This document shows, in pieces, positions 16,803-30,235 of a stretch of DNA of 64,000 bases. Each line of letters starts with the position of its first letter. The stretch's first letter is position 1. The notes below the pieces were generated by a model. It saw only the letters and a list, made by a program, of their open reading frames with translations. It was not told the origin of the DNA and did no database searches. The position numbers were made by a program, and so were the translations under genes. Source of the stretch: Halomonas chromatireducens (GTDB lineage: Bacteria; Pseudomonadota; Gammaproteobacteria; Pseudomonadales; Halomonadaceae); assembly GCF_001545155.1 (NCBI RefSeq), contig NZ_CP014226.1:2966345-3030344 (forward strand). Reading direction: 5' to 3'.

Positions 16803-18179
16803 CTAAGCCCCTCTTACCGTTTCGAGTACCGAGATCAGACCCAGCCGGTCGAACCCCTTCCGCGGTAGGGCCTGGTTCATGTGCGAGGCGCCGGCATTCC
16901 ACCAGGGACCTCGCCCATTCCCCGCTGACTTCCAGGCACGCTGCTCGTCCAGACCCAGCGCCAGAAGCTTGCGGCGTCGGGTCCATGGGCGCTTCCACTG
17001 CCGCCAGATTACGCAGCGCAGTCGGCGACGTATCCACTGATCCAGCGCTTCCAGCGGGCGTTTCACATCGACGAGGGCGAAATAGCTGGCCCAGCCCCGA
17101 AGGACCGGGGTCAGCTCGTCGATCACTCGCCGTATGTGGCGCCCTCTTCCACGCCGGAGGATCTCGCGGATACGCTGCAGCAGGCGCTGCAGACTGGCCT
17201 TGGCCAACGTCAGTCGTGGCAGCTTGTGCCGGGTCAGCGTGTAGCCCAGGTACCCACGGTGCCAGGGCCGGTCCACCGCGCTCTTGGCACGATTGACCGT
17301 GAGCCTGAGTGAGCTCTCGAGAAAATCACTCAGGCTGGCCATGACCCGCTCGCCCGTTCGCCGACTCCTGACATACACCTGCATGTCGTCGGCGTAGCGG
17401 CAGAAGCGGTGGCCCCGGCGTTCCAGTTCCTTGTCCACGTCGTCCAGTAGGATATTCGCCATCAACGGGCTTAACAGCCCGCCCTGGGGCGTCCCCTGCC
17501 GACGTGGGGTGGTCAGGCCGTGCTGGAACATCCCGGCTTCCAGGTAGCGGCGGATCAAGCGCAACATCCGCTTGTCGCGAACGCGACGCGCGACCCGCGC
17601 CATCAGCAGGTCGTGGTTCACCCGGTCGAAGAAGGCTTCCAGGTCGAGGTCGACCACCCAACGGTGGCCGGCGCCAACATGAGTCTTCATGGCCGAGACG
17701 GCCTGCTGGGCGCTGCGCTTCGGGCGATAGCCGTAACTCGATTCGGAAAAGCCCGGATCGAAGATCGGCGTCAGTACCTGCAGCAGCGCCTGCTGGATCA
17801 GCCGGTCAGTGACCGTGGGGGTGCCGAGCTGTCGCGTCCCGCCCTTGGGCTTGGGGATCTCAACGGCTCGGATTGGGCTGGGGTGGTACTCACCGGCCAA
17901 CAGCCGCTCGCGCAGCGTCGGCCAGTGCTGTTTCAGGTGATCCGCCAGCTGGTGCACCGTCATGCCGTCGGCACCCGGCGCACCCTGGTTGGCGACCACC
18001 TTACGGTAAGCCCGCGCCATGTTGGCCTTCTCTACCACGGCCTCCATGAGCGGGGCAGGCTCCGCTTTCGTCCACGATGACGACGCCGGGACCGTCTCGA
18101 CGCCCACCGGCCGGGACGCGGGGTACTGCCCCTGCCCCTTTGGGTGGGTGACGGTGTTAGCGCCCATTGCTGTCTTCAT
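16803..18179 (-). CDS. ltrA: Group II intron reverse transcriptase/maturase
   Basis: About 458 residues from ATG 18179 (AGGATCGATC upstream; another ATG 21 bases earlier is possible). Conserved RT blocks: VEIPKPKGGTRQLGTPTVTDR, WVVDLDLEAFFDRVNHD, RQGTPQGGLLSPLMANILL and the catalytic YADD near residue 261. A maturase-like domain X follows (RGWASYFALVDVKRPLEALDQWIRRRLR). No HNH endonuclease domain is visible at the C-terminus, as is normal for class C introns. The gene looks intact. It helps the intron splice and copy itself into new sites. Confidence 0.95.
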   Translation of the reverse strand: MKTAMGANTVTHPKGQGQYPASRPVGVETVPASSSWTKAEPAPLMEAVVEKANMARAYRKVVANQGAPGADGMTVHQLADHLKQHWPTLRERLLAGEYHPSPIRAVEIPKPKGGTRQLGTPTVTDRLIQQALLQVLTPIFDPGFSESSYGYRPKRSAQQAVSAMKTHVGAGHRWVVDLDLEAFFDRVNHDLLMARVARRVRDKRMLRLIRRYLEAGMFQHGLTTPRRQGTPQGGLLSPLMANILLDDVDKELERRGHRFCRYADDMQVYVRSRRTGERVMASLSDFLESSLRLTVNRAKSAVDRPWHRGYLGYTLTRHKLPRLTLAKASLQRLLQRIREILRRGRGRHIRRVIDELTPVLRGWASYFALVDVKRPLEALDQWIRRRLRCVIWRQWKRPWTRRRKLLALGLDEQRAWKSAGNGRGPWWNAGASHMNQALPRKGFDRLGLISVLETVRGA

Positions 18180-18650
18180 GATCGATCCTCGAGACGTCAT
18201 CGCCTACTCGCGGTTCTTCATGTTCGGCCCTTGGTGCCGCGGTGAACCGGCACTTACTATGGCCTCGGCTGACGTCTGGTGGCCCATCCCGTCGCCTCTC
18301 GACGCCGGTAGCACCGTGGCAGACCACCAGACCTCCCAGGGTAAGACGCGCGACCTTCCTCCCATCTACCCGCCGCATCTACTGCCGCCCCTTCCGGATA
18401 GCTATTGGGCTTCGAGTTTCATTGCCCTCTCGCCCAGGTGCGACAGCCTCATATGCGATTTCTGTTCGTCGGGCCGGGAGTTTGCCTCCAGCTTCCTTCA
18501 GACTCCGCCTCGCGACGGACGCCCTTGCTGTTTAGCTAACGGTTCCCGCTATCAGGGTCCGTAGGGGACTTTCACCCCCGAGTCATCCCGAGGCACCACC
18601 CTCGGGAACAGCGCCAGTCAGGCGCTGCGCGCCATGCCTGGCGCACAACG

Positions 18651-18673
18651 AAAAAAGGCGCCCGAAGGCGCCC
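18651..18673 (-). terminator. Terminator of sucD, used as group IIC intron target
   Basis: GGCGCC (18667-18672) - loop CGAA - GGCGCC (18657-18662), followed on the minus strand by six T, forms a strong intrinsic terminator 26 bases after the sucD stop. The intron begins four bases after the T-run. Confidence 0.92.
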
Positions 18674-18698
18674 TTTACACGTCTGATGAAAGCGAGGC

Positions 18699-19571
18699 TT
18701 ACCAGCCAGTCACTTCCTTCAGCGCATCGCCTATCTCGGCCAGGGAACGCACGGTGCGCACGCCGGCGTCTTCCAGGGCGGCGAACTTCTCATCCGCAGT
18801 ACCCTTGCCACCGGAGATGATGGCACCGGCATGGCCCATGCGCTTGCCCGGAGGCGCGGTGACGCCGGCAATGTAGGATACCACCGGCTTGGAGACGTTG
18901 GCCTTGATATAGGCTGCCGCCTCTTCCTCGGCGGTGCCGCCGATCTCGCCGATCATCACGATGGCTTCCGTCTTCGGATCCTTCTCGAACAGCTCGAGGA
19001 TGTCGATGAAGTTGGAGCCCGGAATCGGGTCGCCACCGATGCCCACACAGGTGGACTGGCCGAAGCCGTGGTCGGTGGTCTGCTTGACGGCTTCGTAGGT
19101 CAGGGTGCCGGAGCGCGAGACGATACCGACGCGACCGGGCTGGTGAATATGACCCGGCATGATGCCGATCTTGCACTCGCCCGGGGTGATCACGCCGGGG
19201 CAGTTGGGGCCGATCAGCCGCACGCCCAGTTCGTCGCACTTCACCTTGACATCGAGCATGTCGAGCGTAGGGATGCCCTCGGTGATGCAGACGATCAGCT
19301 TGATGCCGGCATTGGCGGCTTCCAGGATCGAGTCCTTGCAGAACGGGGCCGGCACGTAGATCACGCTGGCCTCGGCGCCGGTCTTCTCGACCGCCTCCTT
19401 GACGGTATTGAACACCGGCAGGCCCAGGTGCTCCTGGCCGCCCTTGCCCGGTGTCACGCCGCCGACCATCTTGGTGCCATAGGCAAGCGCCTGCTCGGAG
19501 TGGAAGGTCCCCTGGCCACCGGTGAAGCCCTGGCAGATGACCTTGGTGTTCTTGTCGATCAGGATACTCAT
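18699..19571 (-). CDS. sucD: Succinyl-CoA synthetase alpha subunit
   Basis: 290 residues, normal length. The N-terminal CoA-binding Rossmann region ([21 protein letters not shown]) and the phosphohistidine region ([21 protein letters not shown]) are intact; the histidine in GHAGA is the one phosphorylated during the reaction. It converts succinyl-CoA to succinate with nucleotide phosphorylation, with SucC as partner. The ATG shares one base with the sucC stop (TAATG), so translation is coupled. It is the last gene of the TCA block before the terminator at 18651. Confidence 0.98.
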   Translation of the reverse strand: MSILIDKNTKVICQGFTGGQGTFHSEQALAYGTKMVGGVTPGKGGQEHLGLPVFNTVKEAVEKTGAEASVIYVPAPFCKDSILEAANAGIKLIVCITEGIPTLDMLDVKVKCDELGVRLIGPNCPGVITPGECKIGIMPGHIHQPGRVGIVSRSGTLTYEAVKQTTDHGFGQSTCVGIGGDPIPGSNFIDILELFEKDPKTEAIVMIGEIGGTAEEEAAAYIKANVSKPVVSYIAGVTAPPGKRMGHAGAIISGGKGTADEKFAALEDAGVRTVRSLAEIGDALKEVTGW

Positions 19572-20737
19572 TACTTGCCCTCCGCCGCGTTGACGACCTG
19601 CTGTGCCGCGTCAGTCAGGCTGGTAGCAGCGATGATGTTCAGACCGCTGGAGGCCAGCTTCTCGGCACCCAGCTCGGCGTTGTTACCTTCCAGGCGCACC
19701 ACCACCGGCACGTTGACACCGACCTGCTCTACGGCACCGATGATGCCCTCGGCGATCATGTCGCAACGCACGATACCGCCGAAGATGTTCACCAGAACAG
19801 CCTTCACGGAGTCGTCGGAGAGAATGAGCTTGAAGGCTTCCGCCACGCGCTCCTTGGTGGCACCGCCGCCCACGTCGAGGAAGTTCGCTGGCTGGCCACC
19901 ACTGAGCTTGATGATGTCCATGGTGCCCATGGCCAGACCGGCGCCGTTGACCATGCAACCGATGTTGCCTTCCAGGGCCACGTAGTTGAGGTCCCAGGCA
20001 GCGGCTTCGGCTTCACGCTCGTCTTCCTGGGAAGGGTCGCGCATGGCCTGCAGGTCCGGATGACGATACAGCGCGTTGCTGTCCAGGCCGAGCTTGGCGT
20101 CCAGGCAGTGCAGGTTGCCTTCGTCGGTGATCACCAGCGGGTTGATCTCGAGCAGCGCCAGGTCCTTTTCGTGGAACAGGCGCGAGAGGCCCAGGAAGAT
20201 CTTGGTGAACTGCTTGACCTGATCGCCCTTGAGGCCCAGGGCAAAGGCCAGTTCACGCGCCTGGTACGGCTGCGCACCGACCAGCGGGTCAATCTCGACT
20301 TTGAGAATCTTCTCGGGCGTTTCTTCTGCCACTTTCTCGATTTCTACACCGCCCTCGGTGGAGGCCATGAAGACCACTCGGCGGGTAGTACGGTCGACAA
20401 CCGCCCCCAGATAAAGCTCATCGGCGATATCGGTGCAGGTCTCAACCAGAATTTTGGCGACCGGCTGTCCCTTCTCGTCGGTCTGGAAGGTAACCAGGTT
20501 CTTGCCCAGCCACTTCTCGGCGAAGGCCTTGGCCTCCTCCGGGCTCTTGATCAGCTTGACACCGCCGGCCTTGCCGCGGCCGCCTGCGTGGACCTGAGCC
20601 TTGACGACCCACATCTCGCCGCCGATCTTCTTGCACGCTTCCGCCGCTTCCTCGGGGGTGTCGACTGCAAAGCCCTTGGATACCGGAAGACCATAGTCGG
20701 CAAACAGCTGCTTGCCTTGATACTCGTGAAGGTTCAT
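19571..20737 (-). CDS. sucC: Succinyl-CoA synthetase beta subunit
   Basis: 388 residues from ATG 20737 ([20 protein letters not shown]), the usual start; an open stretch upstream has no family match and the ribosome site is weak. ATP-grasp domain with [19 protein letters not shown] and the C-terminal ligase region with [16 protein letters not shown]. It forms the heterotetramer with SucD and supplies the nucleotide site. About 180 bases separate it from lpdA and hold no gene; this gap contains a short CACCC/GGGTG hairpin, so a separate promoter or RNA processing site is possible. Confidence 0.98.
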   Translation of the reverse strand: MNLHEYQGKQLFADYGLPVSKGFAVDTPEEAAEACKKIGGEMWVVKAQVHAGGRGKAGGVKLIKSPEEAKAFAEKWLGKNLVTFQTDEKGQPVAKILVETCTDIADELYLGAVVDRTTRRVVFMASTEGGVEIEKVAEETPEKILKVEIDPLVGAQPYQARELAFALGLKGDQVKQFTKIFLGLSRLFHEKDLALLEINPLVITDEGNLHCLDAKLGLDSNALYRHPDLQAMRDPSQEDEREAEAAAWDLNYVALEGNIGCMVNGAGLAMGTMDIIKLSGGQPANFLDVGGGATKERVAEAFKLILSDDSVKAVLVNIFGGIVRCDMIAEGIIGAVEQVGVNVPVVVRLEGNNAELGAEKLASSGLNIIAATSLTDAAQQVVNAAEGK

Positions 20738-20916
20738 CGATTCATGCCATTGGTTGCATGTGACTCGAACGGCAACCGCGGAATACCGCCGAATGCGATC
20801 TATCCCGGGTTGCCCCCGTTCGTACCCGATACATGGCCGGGTACGACGCGCCACCCGCGTGGGTGACGCTAGTTGTTGCCTAATCCGTGTTGTTATTGAG
20901 CTGTGCGCGAGCTGGC

Positions 20917-23975
<3,059 letters not shown>

Positions 23976-24017
23976 GTCGTTTCCCTTGTATGTTCTCTCT
24001 CGTCCCGGTGGTGTTAC

Positions 24018-26846
24018 TTAGACGTTGAAGGCGTCTTCCACCAACTGGCGCTGCTGTTCTGTATGCACGGACATGTAGCCCGCGGCGGGTGCCGCCGAAG
24101 CCGGGCGACCGGCAAACTTCAGTTCTCCGCCCAGGCCGTTGTTGAGCATGTCAGCGACTGCCCGCATATGGTGCTGGCTCGAGTACCAGGCCCCCTGGTT
24201 GAGCGGCTCTTCCTGACACCACACCACCGACTCGAGGTTGACGTAATCCTTGAGCGCCTCGAAGAGTTCCTCCTTGGGGAAGGGGTAGAGCTGCTCGATA
24301 CGCAGGATTGCCGTATCATTGCGCTCGTTCTCTTCACGCCAGGCCGCCAGGTCGTAGTAGACCTTGCCGGCACACATGATGACGCGCTTGACCTGACCGG
24401 CATCGAGACTGCCCTGATCCGGCAGCACCATATGGAAGTGGCCGTTGGCCAGGTCGTCCAGGCTGGAAACGGCTTCCTTGTGCCTCAGCAGGCTCTTGGG
24501 GGTCATCACCACCAGGGGCTTTCTCAGCTTGCGGATCACCTGGCGACGCAGCAGATGGAATATCTGTGCCGGCGTGGTCGGCACACAGACCTGCATGTTG
24601 TGCTCGGCACACATCTGCAGGAAGCGCTCGAGCCGCGCGGATGAGTGTTCCGGCCCCTGTCCCTCATAGCCGTGAGGCAACAGCATGGTCAAGCCGCACA
24701 GGCGTCCCCACTTGGTCTCGCCGGAGGAGATGAACTGATCGACCACCACCTGGGCGCCGTTGAAGAAGTCACCGAACTGCGCTTCCCAGATCACCAGGTG
24801 ATTAGGCGCTGTTGTCGCATACCCGTACTCGAACGCCAGTACGGCCTCCTCGGAGAGGAAGGAATCATGGATGGTGAAGCGCGGCTGGCCGTCGCCCATG
24901 TGCTGCAGCGGCACGTGGACGCTGCCATCCTTCTGGTTATGCACTACCGCATGGCGGTGGGAGAAGGTACCGCGACCCACGTCCTGGCCGGTGATGCGCA
25001 CCGGGTGCCCTTCATCGAGCAGCGTGGCGTAGGCCAGGGTTTCGGCAAAGCCCCAGTTGAGGCCCAAACCGCCGGCCTGCATCTTGCGGCGGTCTTCGTA
25101 AATCTTGGCCACCTGGCGCTGCACCTCGACGCCGTCGGGAATCTCGCACATCTTGCCAGCTAGACGCTGAAGGCGCTTCATCTCGACGCCAGTTTCCGCA
25201 TGCCCGGACCACTCATGCCCCAGGTACGGCTGCCAATCGACGAAAAGTGAGGTGTTGGGCTCCTGCACCAAGGCGTTGGCCACATGGTTGCCAGCCATGA
25301 GATCTTCGCGATAGGTCTCGATCATTGCCTTGGCATCGTCCTCGGAGAGCACGCCCTGCTCTACCAGGCGCTGAGCGTAGAGCGTGCGCGACGAGGGATG
25401 CTCCTTGATCTTGCGATACATCATCGGCTGGGTGCCGGAAGGCTCATCGGCCTCGTTGTGGCCGCGACGACGATAGCAGACCAGGTCGATGACCACGTCC
25501 TTCTTGAACTGCTGACGGTAGTCCAGTGCCACCTGTGTCGCATGCAACACGGCATCCGGGTCGTCGCCGTTGACGTGAAAGATCGGCGCCTGGACCATCT
25601 TGGCGATGTCGGTGCAGTACTCGGTGGAGCGGGTATCCTGCGGATGCGACGTGGTGAAACCGACCTGGTTGTTGATGACGATATGAACCGTGCCGCCGGT
25701 CTTGTAGGCGCGAGTCTGGGACATCTGGAACGTCTCCATGACCACGCCCTGGCCGGCGAAGGCCGCGTCACCATGGATGTTGATCGGCAGGACCTTGGTG
25801 CCTTCCAGGTCGTCGCGACGATCCTGACGCGCCCGCACGGAGCCCTCGACCACAGGAGAGACGATCTCCAGGTGGGAGGGGTTGAAGGCCAGCGCCAGAT
25901 GGACTTCACCGCCCGGCGTCATCACATTGGAGCTGAAGCCCTGATGGTACTTGACGTCACCGGAGCCTCGCTCGATCAGCTTCTTGCCGTCGAACTCGTC
26001 GATAAGCTCGGAGGGGTTCTTGCCGAGTATATTGACCAGCAGATTGAGGCGTCCGCGGTGGGCCATGCCGATGACCACCTCCTTGACACCGTAACCACCC
26101 CCTCGCTGGATGAGCTCGTCCATCATCGGAATGAAGGACTCGCCACCTTCCAGGCCAAAGCGCTTGGTGCCCGGATACTTGGATGCCAGGTAGTTCTCCA
26201 ACCCCTCGGCAGCGGTGAGCCGCTCCAGCAGGTGCTTGCGCACGTCGTCGCTGAACTTGGGTGACGAACGAACCGACTCGAAACGCTGCTGCAGCCAACG
26301 CTTCTCCTCGGTGTCGACGATATGCATGACCTCGCAGCCGATGGAGCGGCAGTAGGTCTGCTCCAACGCCTCGACGATCTCACGCAGCGGTGCCTTGTCG
26401 ATCCCCAAAAAGAAAGAACCGGTCTGGAACTCGGTATCCAGGTCGTCCTTGGAAAGCTGATGAAAGGAGAGGTCCAGGTCGGGTACCGGTACCGGGCTAC
26501 GCAGGTCGAGCGGGTCGATATCGGCCTTCTGGTGGCCACGGAAGCGGTAGGCGTTGATCAACTGAAGGACCTTGACCTGCTTCTTGCTCTCTCCGCTATC
26601 CGCGGCGGCCGTCGTCGTTCGGCGTGCACGCCCCAGTTGCTCGAACTGATGACGCACGGGACTGAGGGGAACGTCGTGGGTAGAGCCGCCTTCCACGCTG
26701 GGCAGCTGGTCGAAGTAGGTTCGCCACTCTTCGGGGACGGAACCTGGGTCGGCGAGGTATTGCTCGTAGAGCGCTTCCACATAGTGAACGTTGCTGCCGC
26801 TCACGTGGGAGCTGTTCCACATCAACTCCATTATGCCTTGTTGCAT
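24018..26846 (-). CDS. sucA: 2-oxoglutarate dehydrogenase E1 component
   Basis: 942 residues, normal length. Thiamine-diphosphate region with GMAHRGRLNLLVNILGK, FNPSHLEIVSPVVEGSVRARQDR and GDAAFAGQGVVMETFQMS, and the C-terminal transketolase-like part with RGTFSHRHAVVHNQ. It decarboxylates 2-oxoglutarate and succinylates the lipoyl groups of SucB. The first ATG (26846) is used here; an ATG five codons later (MELMWNSSH) has an AAGG at better spacing and may be the true start. It follows sdhB by 251 bases that contain a strong hairpin. Confidence 0.97.
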   Translation of the reverse strand: MQQGIMELMWNSSHVSGSNVHYVEALYEQYLADPGSVPEEWRTYFDQLPSVEGGSTHDVPLSPVRHQFEQLGRARRTTTAAADSGESKKQVKVLQLINAYRFRGHQKADIDPLDLRSPVPVPDLDLSFHQLSKDDLDTEFQTGSFFLGIDKAPLREIVEALEQTYCRSIGCEVMHIVDTEEKRWLQQRFESVRSSPKFSDDVRKHLLERLTAAEGLENYLASKYPGTKRFGLEGGESFIPMMDELIQRGGGYGVKEVVIGMAHRGRLNLLVNILGKNPSELIDEFDGKKLIERGSGDVKYHQGFSSNVMTPGGEVHLALAFNPSHLEIVSPVVEGSVRARQDRRDDLEGTKVLPINIHGDAAFAGQGVVMETFQMSQTRAYKTGGTVHIVINNQVGFTTSHPQDTRSTEYCTDIAKMVQAPIFHVNGDDPDAVLHATQVALDYRQQFKKDVVIDLVCYRRRGHNEADEPSGTQPMMYRKIKEHPSSRTLYAQRLVEQGVLSEDDAKAMIETYREDLMAGNHVANALVQEPNTSLFVDWQPYLGHEWSGHAETGVEMKRLQRLAGKMCEIPDGVEVQRQVAKIYEDRRKMQAGGLGLNWGFAETLAYATLLDEGHPVRITGQDVGRGTFSHRHAVVHNQKDGSVHVPLQHMGDGQPRFTIHDSFLSEEAVLAFEYGYATTAPNHLVIWEAQFGDFFNGAQVVVDQFISSGETKWGRLCGLTMLLPHGYEGQGPEHSSARLERFLQMCAEHNMQVCVPTTPAQIFHLLRRQVIRKLRKPLVVMTPKSLLRHKEAVSSLDDLANGHFHMVLPDQGSLDAGQVKRVIMCAGKVYYDLAAWREENERNDTAILRIEQLYPFPKEELFEALKDYVNLESVVWCQEEPLNQGAWYSSQHHMRAVADMLNNGLGGELKFAGRPASAAPAAGYMSVHTEQQRQLVEDAFNV

Positions 26847-26984
26847 CTCTCGGTCACCCTACACTGATGGGGTGTTGTCGGCGCCGTCACGGGCCAGCCG
26901 TGACGGCTTGGCTGGTGCCCTGCCGGAAGGGCGTCTTCCTTATCCGGCGGCTCCGGCCGCCAGGCCGGAATCCTTGAATTTCAT

Positions 26985-27021
26985 GGTCAAGAGCCGGTAC
27001 CTATGGCACCGGCTCTTGACC
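26985..27021. repeat. 14-bp perfect hairpin between sdhB and sucA
   Basis: GGTCAAGAGCCGGT (26985-26998) and ACCGGCTCTTGACC (27008-27021) pair perfectly around a 9-base loop. No T-run follows on the minus strand, so it is unlikely to be a simple terminator; it could be an mRNA processing or stabilising structure within the sdh-suc transcript, or a dispersed repeat. Confidence 0.65.
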
Positions 27022-27097
27022 TGCTGCACGGGAACGACCGCGACAACTCGCCGCGGCCAGATTCCGGCAACCATGATAGCAAGCCCTGGGCCACGTT

Positions 27098-27808
27098 TTA
27101 AGTGGCATTCGCAAGCAGCATGTCACGGATCTTGCCAATGGCACGTGTCGGGTTGAGCCCCTTGGGGCACACCGCCACACAGTTCATGATGCCGCGGCAA
27201 CGAAATACGCTGAACGGATCCTGCAGTTCGGCGAGGCGTGCCTGGGTGGCGGTATCCCGCGAGTCGGCCAGGAAACGGTACGACTGCAGCAGCCCCGCCG
27301 GTCCGACGAACTTGTCCGGGTTCCACCAGAACGACGGGCAGGAGGTCGAACAGCAGGCGCACAGGATGCACTCGTAGAGCCCATCAAGCTTGTCGCGCTC
27401 TTCCGGCGACTGCAAGCGCTCGATGGCGGGCGCCGGCTCGTCATTCTGCAGGTAGGGCTGAATGCGCTCGTACTGCTTGTAGAACAGCCCCATGTCGACC
27501 GCCAGGTCACGCACCACGGGCAGGCCCGGCAGCGGTCGCAGCACCAGCTTGTTGTTCTTGACCACTTCGGAAAGTGAAGTGATACAGGCCAGGCCGTTCT
27601 TGCCGTTCATGTTCATGCCGTCGGAGCCGCACACGCCTTCGCGGCAGCTGCGGCGATAGGCCAAGGTGGTGTCTTCGGCCTTGAGCATCTCCAGAATGTT
27701 TAGGACCATCAGGTCGCGGCCCTGAGTGTCCACCTGGTACTCCTGCATGTAGGGCGCGGAGTCGGTTTCCGGATTGTAGCGGTAAATGGATACCTGAAGC
27801 ATGGACAT
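27098..27808 (-). CDS. sdhB: Succinate dehydrogenase iron-sulfur subunit
   Basis: 236 residues. The three cluster motifs are present: CREGVCGSDGMNMNGKNGLAC (2Fe-2S), CILCACCSTSCPSF (4Fe-4S) and CRGIMNCVAVCPKGLNP (3Fe-4S). It passes electrons from SdhA to the membrane anchor. GGGGGAGTCACG precedes the ATG, 12 bases after sdhA. Confidence 0.98.
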   Translation of the reverse strand: MSMLQVSIYRYNPETDSAPYMQEYQVDTQGRDLMVLNILEMLKAEDTTLAYRRSCREGVCGSDGMNMNGKNGLACITSLSEVVKNNKLVLRPLPGLPVVRDLAVDMGLFYKQYERIQPYLQNDEPAPAIERLQSPEERDKLDGLYECILCACCSTSCPSFWWNPDKFVGPAGLLQSYRFLADSRDTATQARLAELQDPFSVFRCRGIMNCVAVCPKGLNPTRAIGKIRDMLLANAT

Positions 27809-27820
27809 CGTGACTCCCCC

Positions 27821-29593
27821 TTAATAGGTACGGATTTTGGGCTCGAAGGTGTCAACGGTCTTCGGCTTGAAGTTGACGTCGCGCTTACCGACCTTCTTCT
27901 CGAGCGGGAAGTACATGGAGTGCTTCAGCCAGTTGACATCGTCGCGGTCCGGATAGTCGTAGCGAGAGTGTGCACCACGGCTCTCCTTGCGCTCCAGGGC
28001 CGCAATCGCGGTAGCTTCTGCCACTTCCATCAGGTTATCGAGCTCAAGGGCCTCGATGCGAGCCGTATTGAAGGCGCCGGACTTGTCGACGAGGTGCGCT
28101 TCGGCAATGCGGCCACGCAGGTCGGCAAGCTTCTTGACGCCCTCCTGCATGTTGTCTTCCTGGCGGAATACGCCGAAGGCATTCTGCATGATGCTCTGCA
28201 GCTCGACCTTGAGGTCGGCGACCGACTCACCCCCGCTGGACTCGTTCCAGCGATTGATGCGCTTCATGGCATTGTCGATATCGGACTCGCTGGCTTCGAG
28301 GTACTCGATGCCTTCATTGAGCGCACTCTCGATGAACATGCCGGCAGCCCGGCCGAACACCACCAGATCGAGCAGTGAGTTGCCGCCCAGGCGGTTGGCA
28401 CCATGTACCGAAACGCAGGCCGCTTCGCCACAAGCAAACAGACCGCCCACGATCTGGTCGTTGCCGTCGGCATCCTGCATGATCGCCTGGCCATGAACGT
28501 TGGTGGGGATCCCGCCCATCATGTAGTGGCAGGTCGGCACCACCGGAATAGGTGCCTTGGTCGGATCGGCATGGGCGAAGATCTTGGAGAGTTCGCTGAT
28601 GCCGGGCAGGCGCTTGTTGAGCACCTCTTCGCCGAGGTGGTCCAGCTTGAGATAGACATGATCGCCATTCTCGCCGCAGCCACGGCCCTCGAGGATCTCC
28701 ATGACCATAGAGCGGGCAACCACGTCACGGCCGGCGAGGTCCTTGGCGTTGGGCGCATAGCGCTCCATGAAACGCTCGCCGTCCTTGTTGACCAGATAGC
28801 CACCCTCACCGCGACAGCCTTCGGTGACCAGCACCCCGGCACCATAGATGCCGGTGGGGTGGAACTGCCACATCTCCATGTCCTGCATGGGGAAGCCGGC
28901 ACGCAGCGCCATGCCGATGCCATCGCCGGTATTGATCAGGGCGTTGGTGGTGGAGGCGTAGATACGCCCGGCGCCGCCGGTGGCCAGCACGGTGGCCTTG
29001 GACTTGACATGCACCACTTCGCCGGTCTCGATGCACATGGCGATACAGCCCACCACGTCGCCATCGGCATTCTTGACCAGATCGACCGCAAACCATTCAT
29101 TGAGAAAGGTCGTGTTGTTCTTCAGGTTATTCTGATACAAGGTGTGCAGCAGAGCATGACCGGTGCGGTCGGCCGCAGCGCAGGTACGCGCCGCCTGGCC
29201 ACCCTCGCCGAAATTCTTGGACTGTCCGCCGAAGGGACGCTGATAGATGCGTCCATTCTCGAAGCGCGAGAACGGCAGGCCCATGTGCTCAAGCTCGAAG
29301 ACCGCCTTGGGGCCTTCGGAGCACATGTATTCGGCGGCGTCCTGATCGGTGATGTAGTCACCGCCCTTGACCGTGTCGTACATGTGCCAGCGCCAATCAT
29401 CATTGGGGTCGGCGGAGGCAATGGCACAGGTGATACCACCCTGGGCAGACACTGTGTGTGAACGCGTCGGGAAGACCTTGGATAGCACGGCGGTCTTCTT
29501 GCCGGACTTGGCCAGCTCGAGAGCGGCCCGCATGCCGGCGCCGCCGCCGCCGATGATGATGGCGTCGAATGTCAGACTACGCATGGTTGACAT
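27821..29593 (-). CDS. sdhA: Succinate dehydrogenase flavoprotein subunit
   Basis: 590 residues. FAD-binding [17 protein letters not shown], the covalent-flavin histidine in [13 protein letters not shown], and the substrate-site regions ([41 protein letters not shown]) are intact. Oxidises succinate to fumarate. It sits between sdhD (4-base gap) and sdhB. Confidence 0.98.
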   Translation of the reverse strand: MSTMRSLTFDAIIIGGGGAGMRAALELAKSGKKTAVLSKVFPTRSHTVSAQGGITCAIASADPNDDWRWHMYDTVKGGDYITDQDAAEYMCSEGPKAVFELEHMGLPFSRFENGRIYQRPFGGQSKNFGEGGQAARTCAAADRTGHALLHTLYQNNLKNNTTFLNEWFAVDLVKNADGDVVGCIAMCIETGEVVHVKSKATVLATGGAGRIYASTTNALINTGDGIGMALRAGFPMQDMEMWQFHPTGIYGAGVLVTEGCRGEGGYLVNKDGERFMERYAPNAKDLAGRDVVARSMVMEILEGRGCGENGDHVYLKLDHLGEEVLNKRLPGISELSKIFAHADPTKAPIPVVPTCHYMMGGIPTNVHGQAIMQDADGNDQIVGGLFACGEAACVSVHGANRLGGNSLLDLVVFGRAAGMFIESALNEGIEYLEASESDIDNAMKRINRWNESSGGESVADLKVELQSIMQNAFGVFRQEDNMQEGVKKLADLRGRIAEAHLVDKSGAFNTARIEALELDNLMEVAEATAIAALERKESRGAHSRYDYPDRDDVNWLKHSMYFPLEKKVGKRDVNFKPKTVDTFEPKIRTY

Positions 29594-29597
29594 GTAT

Positions 29598-29957
29598 TCA
29601 GGCTCCCCACAAAACTAGAATGCCCCAGACCAGGAACACGAAAATGGCCAGGATGATGACGAGCTGGGTGCCGACACGAGCACCGGTCGACTTCATGTAA
29701 TCCGTGGTAACTGTCCACAGACCGACCCAGGCGTGAGCGGCAAGAGAGATAAAGGCCAGCAGTGAAAAGATGCGCATCCAGGTCTGGGCGAACAGGCCGC
29801 TCCAGGTGTAGTAGTCGAGTCCCGGATTGAACAGCAGGTAGGCGACGATAAACAGCGTATAGAGTGCCAGGATGACCGCCGACACGGAAGCGTCATGCGA
29901 TTCGAAGAGACTTCGTAGCTGGCTGGCATCCATGAGCCCCAGATCGGTATCGCTCAC
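29598..29957 (-). CDS. sdhD: Succinate dehydrogenase membrane anchor subunit SdhD
   Basis: 119 residues from GTG 29957, which has TGGAGGTCC upstream; the frame is open far beyond but crosses the tRNA gene and gltX, so the earlier part is not coding. Three membrane helices are seen; [15 protein letters not shown] and the final [10 protein letters not shown] match SdhD. It helps bind quinone and haem with SdhC. The unusual point is that no sdhC lies upstream: only 75 bases separate this start from the tRNA terminator. Confidence 0.93.
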   Translation of the reverse strand: MSDTDLGLMDASQLRSLFESHDASVSAVILALYTLFIVAYLLFNPGLDYYTWSGLFAQTWMRIFSLLAFISLAAHAWVGLWTVTTDYMKSTGARVGTQLVIILAIFVFLVWGILVLWGA

Positions 29958-30026
29958 ACGGACCTCCAATTTTTCCAGTGAGTCCGTATAGAGTGTGGGA
30001 AATATCTGGGATATGACAAGTGCATA

Positions 30027-30065
30027 CGAAAAATGCCGCCTGGCGCAGAGCGCAAGGCGGCATTT
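30027..30065 (-). terminator. Terminator behind tRNA-Ala
   Basis: AAATGCCGCC (30031-30040) and GGCGGCATTT (30056-30065) form a 10-bp stem with an inner GCGC pair; on the minus strand the run TTTTT follows. It ends tRNA transcription, so sdhD likely has its own promoter in the ~70 bases that follow. Confidence 0.85.
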
Positions 30066-30076
30066 CAAGTATTCGA

Positions 30077-30152
30077 TGGTGGAGCCTAGCGGGATCGAAC
30101 CGCTGACCTCAACACTGCCAGTGTTGCGCTCTCCCAGCTGAGCTAAGGCCCC
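30077..30152 (-). tRNA. tRNA-Ala (anticodon GGC)
   Basis: 76 bases on the minus strand with encoded CCA. Acceptor arms GGGGCCT and AGGCTCC pair with the G3:U70 wobble that identifies alanine tRNA. D-arm AGCTCAGCTGGGAGAGC, anticodon stem-loop ACACTGGCAGTGT with GGC, and T-arm GGTTCGATCCC are normal. Confidence 0.97.
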
Positions 30153-30235
30153 ATGCATCTCGTGAAGACGAGGCGTATGGTACTGATTAGCCTCGCCTTC
30201 GTCAACAAGATAAAGACGATTTCCCGGGGCCCGTC

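Larger units (their letters stand above)
16719..18646 (-). mobile_element. Group IIC intron, apparently full length
   Basis: Read on the minus strand, the element begins GTGCGCC at 18646, four bases after the T-run of the sucD terminator, and ends CCCCTACCCGAT at about 16719. A domain V hairpin lies at 16755-16791. A reverse transcriptase gene lies in the middle. Insertion just behind a terminator stem-loop is the known target habit of class C introns. Boundaries are from motif reading and may be off by one or two bases at the 3' end. About 470 bases before the reverse transcriptase should hold RNA domains I-III. Confidence 0.88.

Noticed and set aside
20738..20916. Hairpin CACCC-GCGT-GGGTG between sucC and lpdA considered as terminator
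   Set aside because: Stem is short and no T-run follows on the minus strand; it would also cut the operon in the middle.
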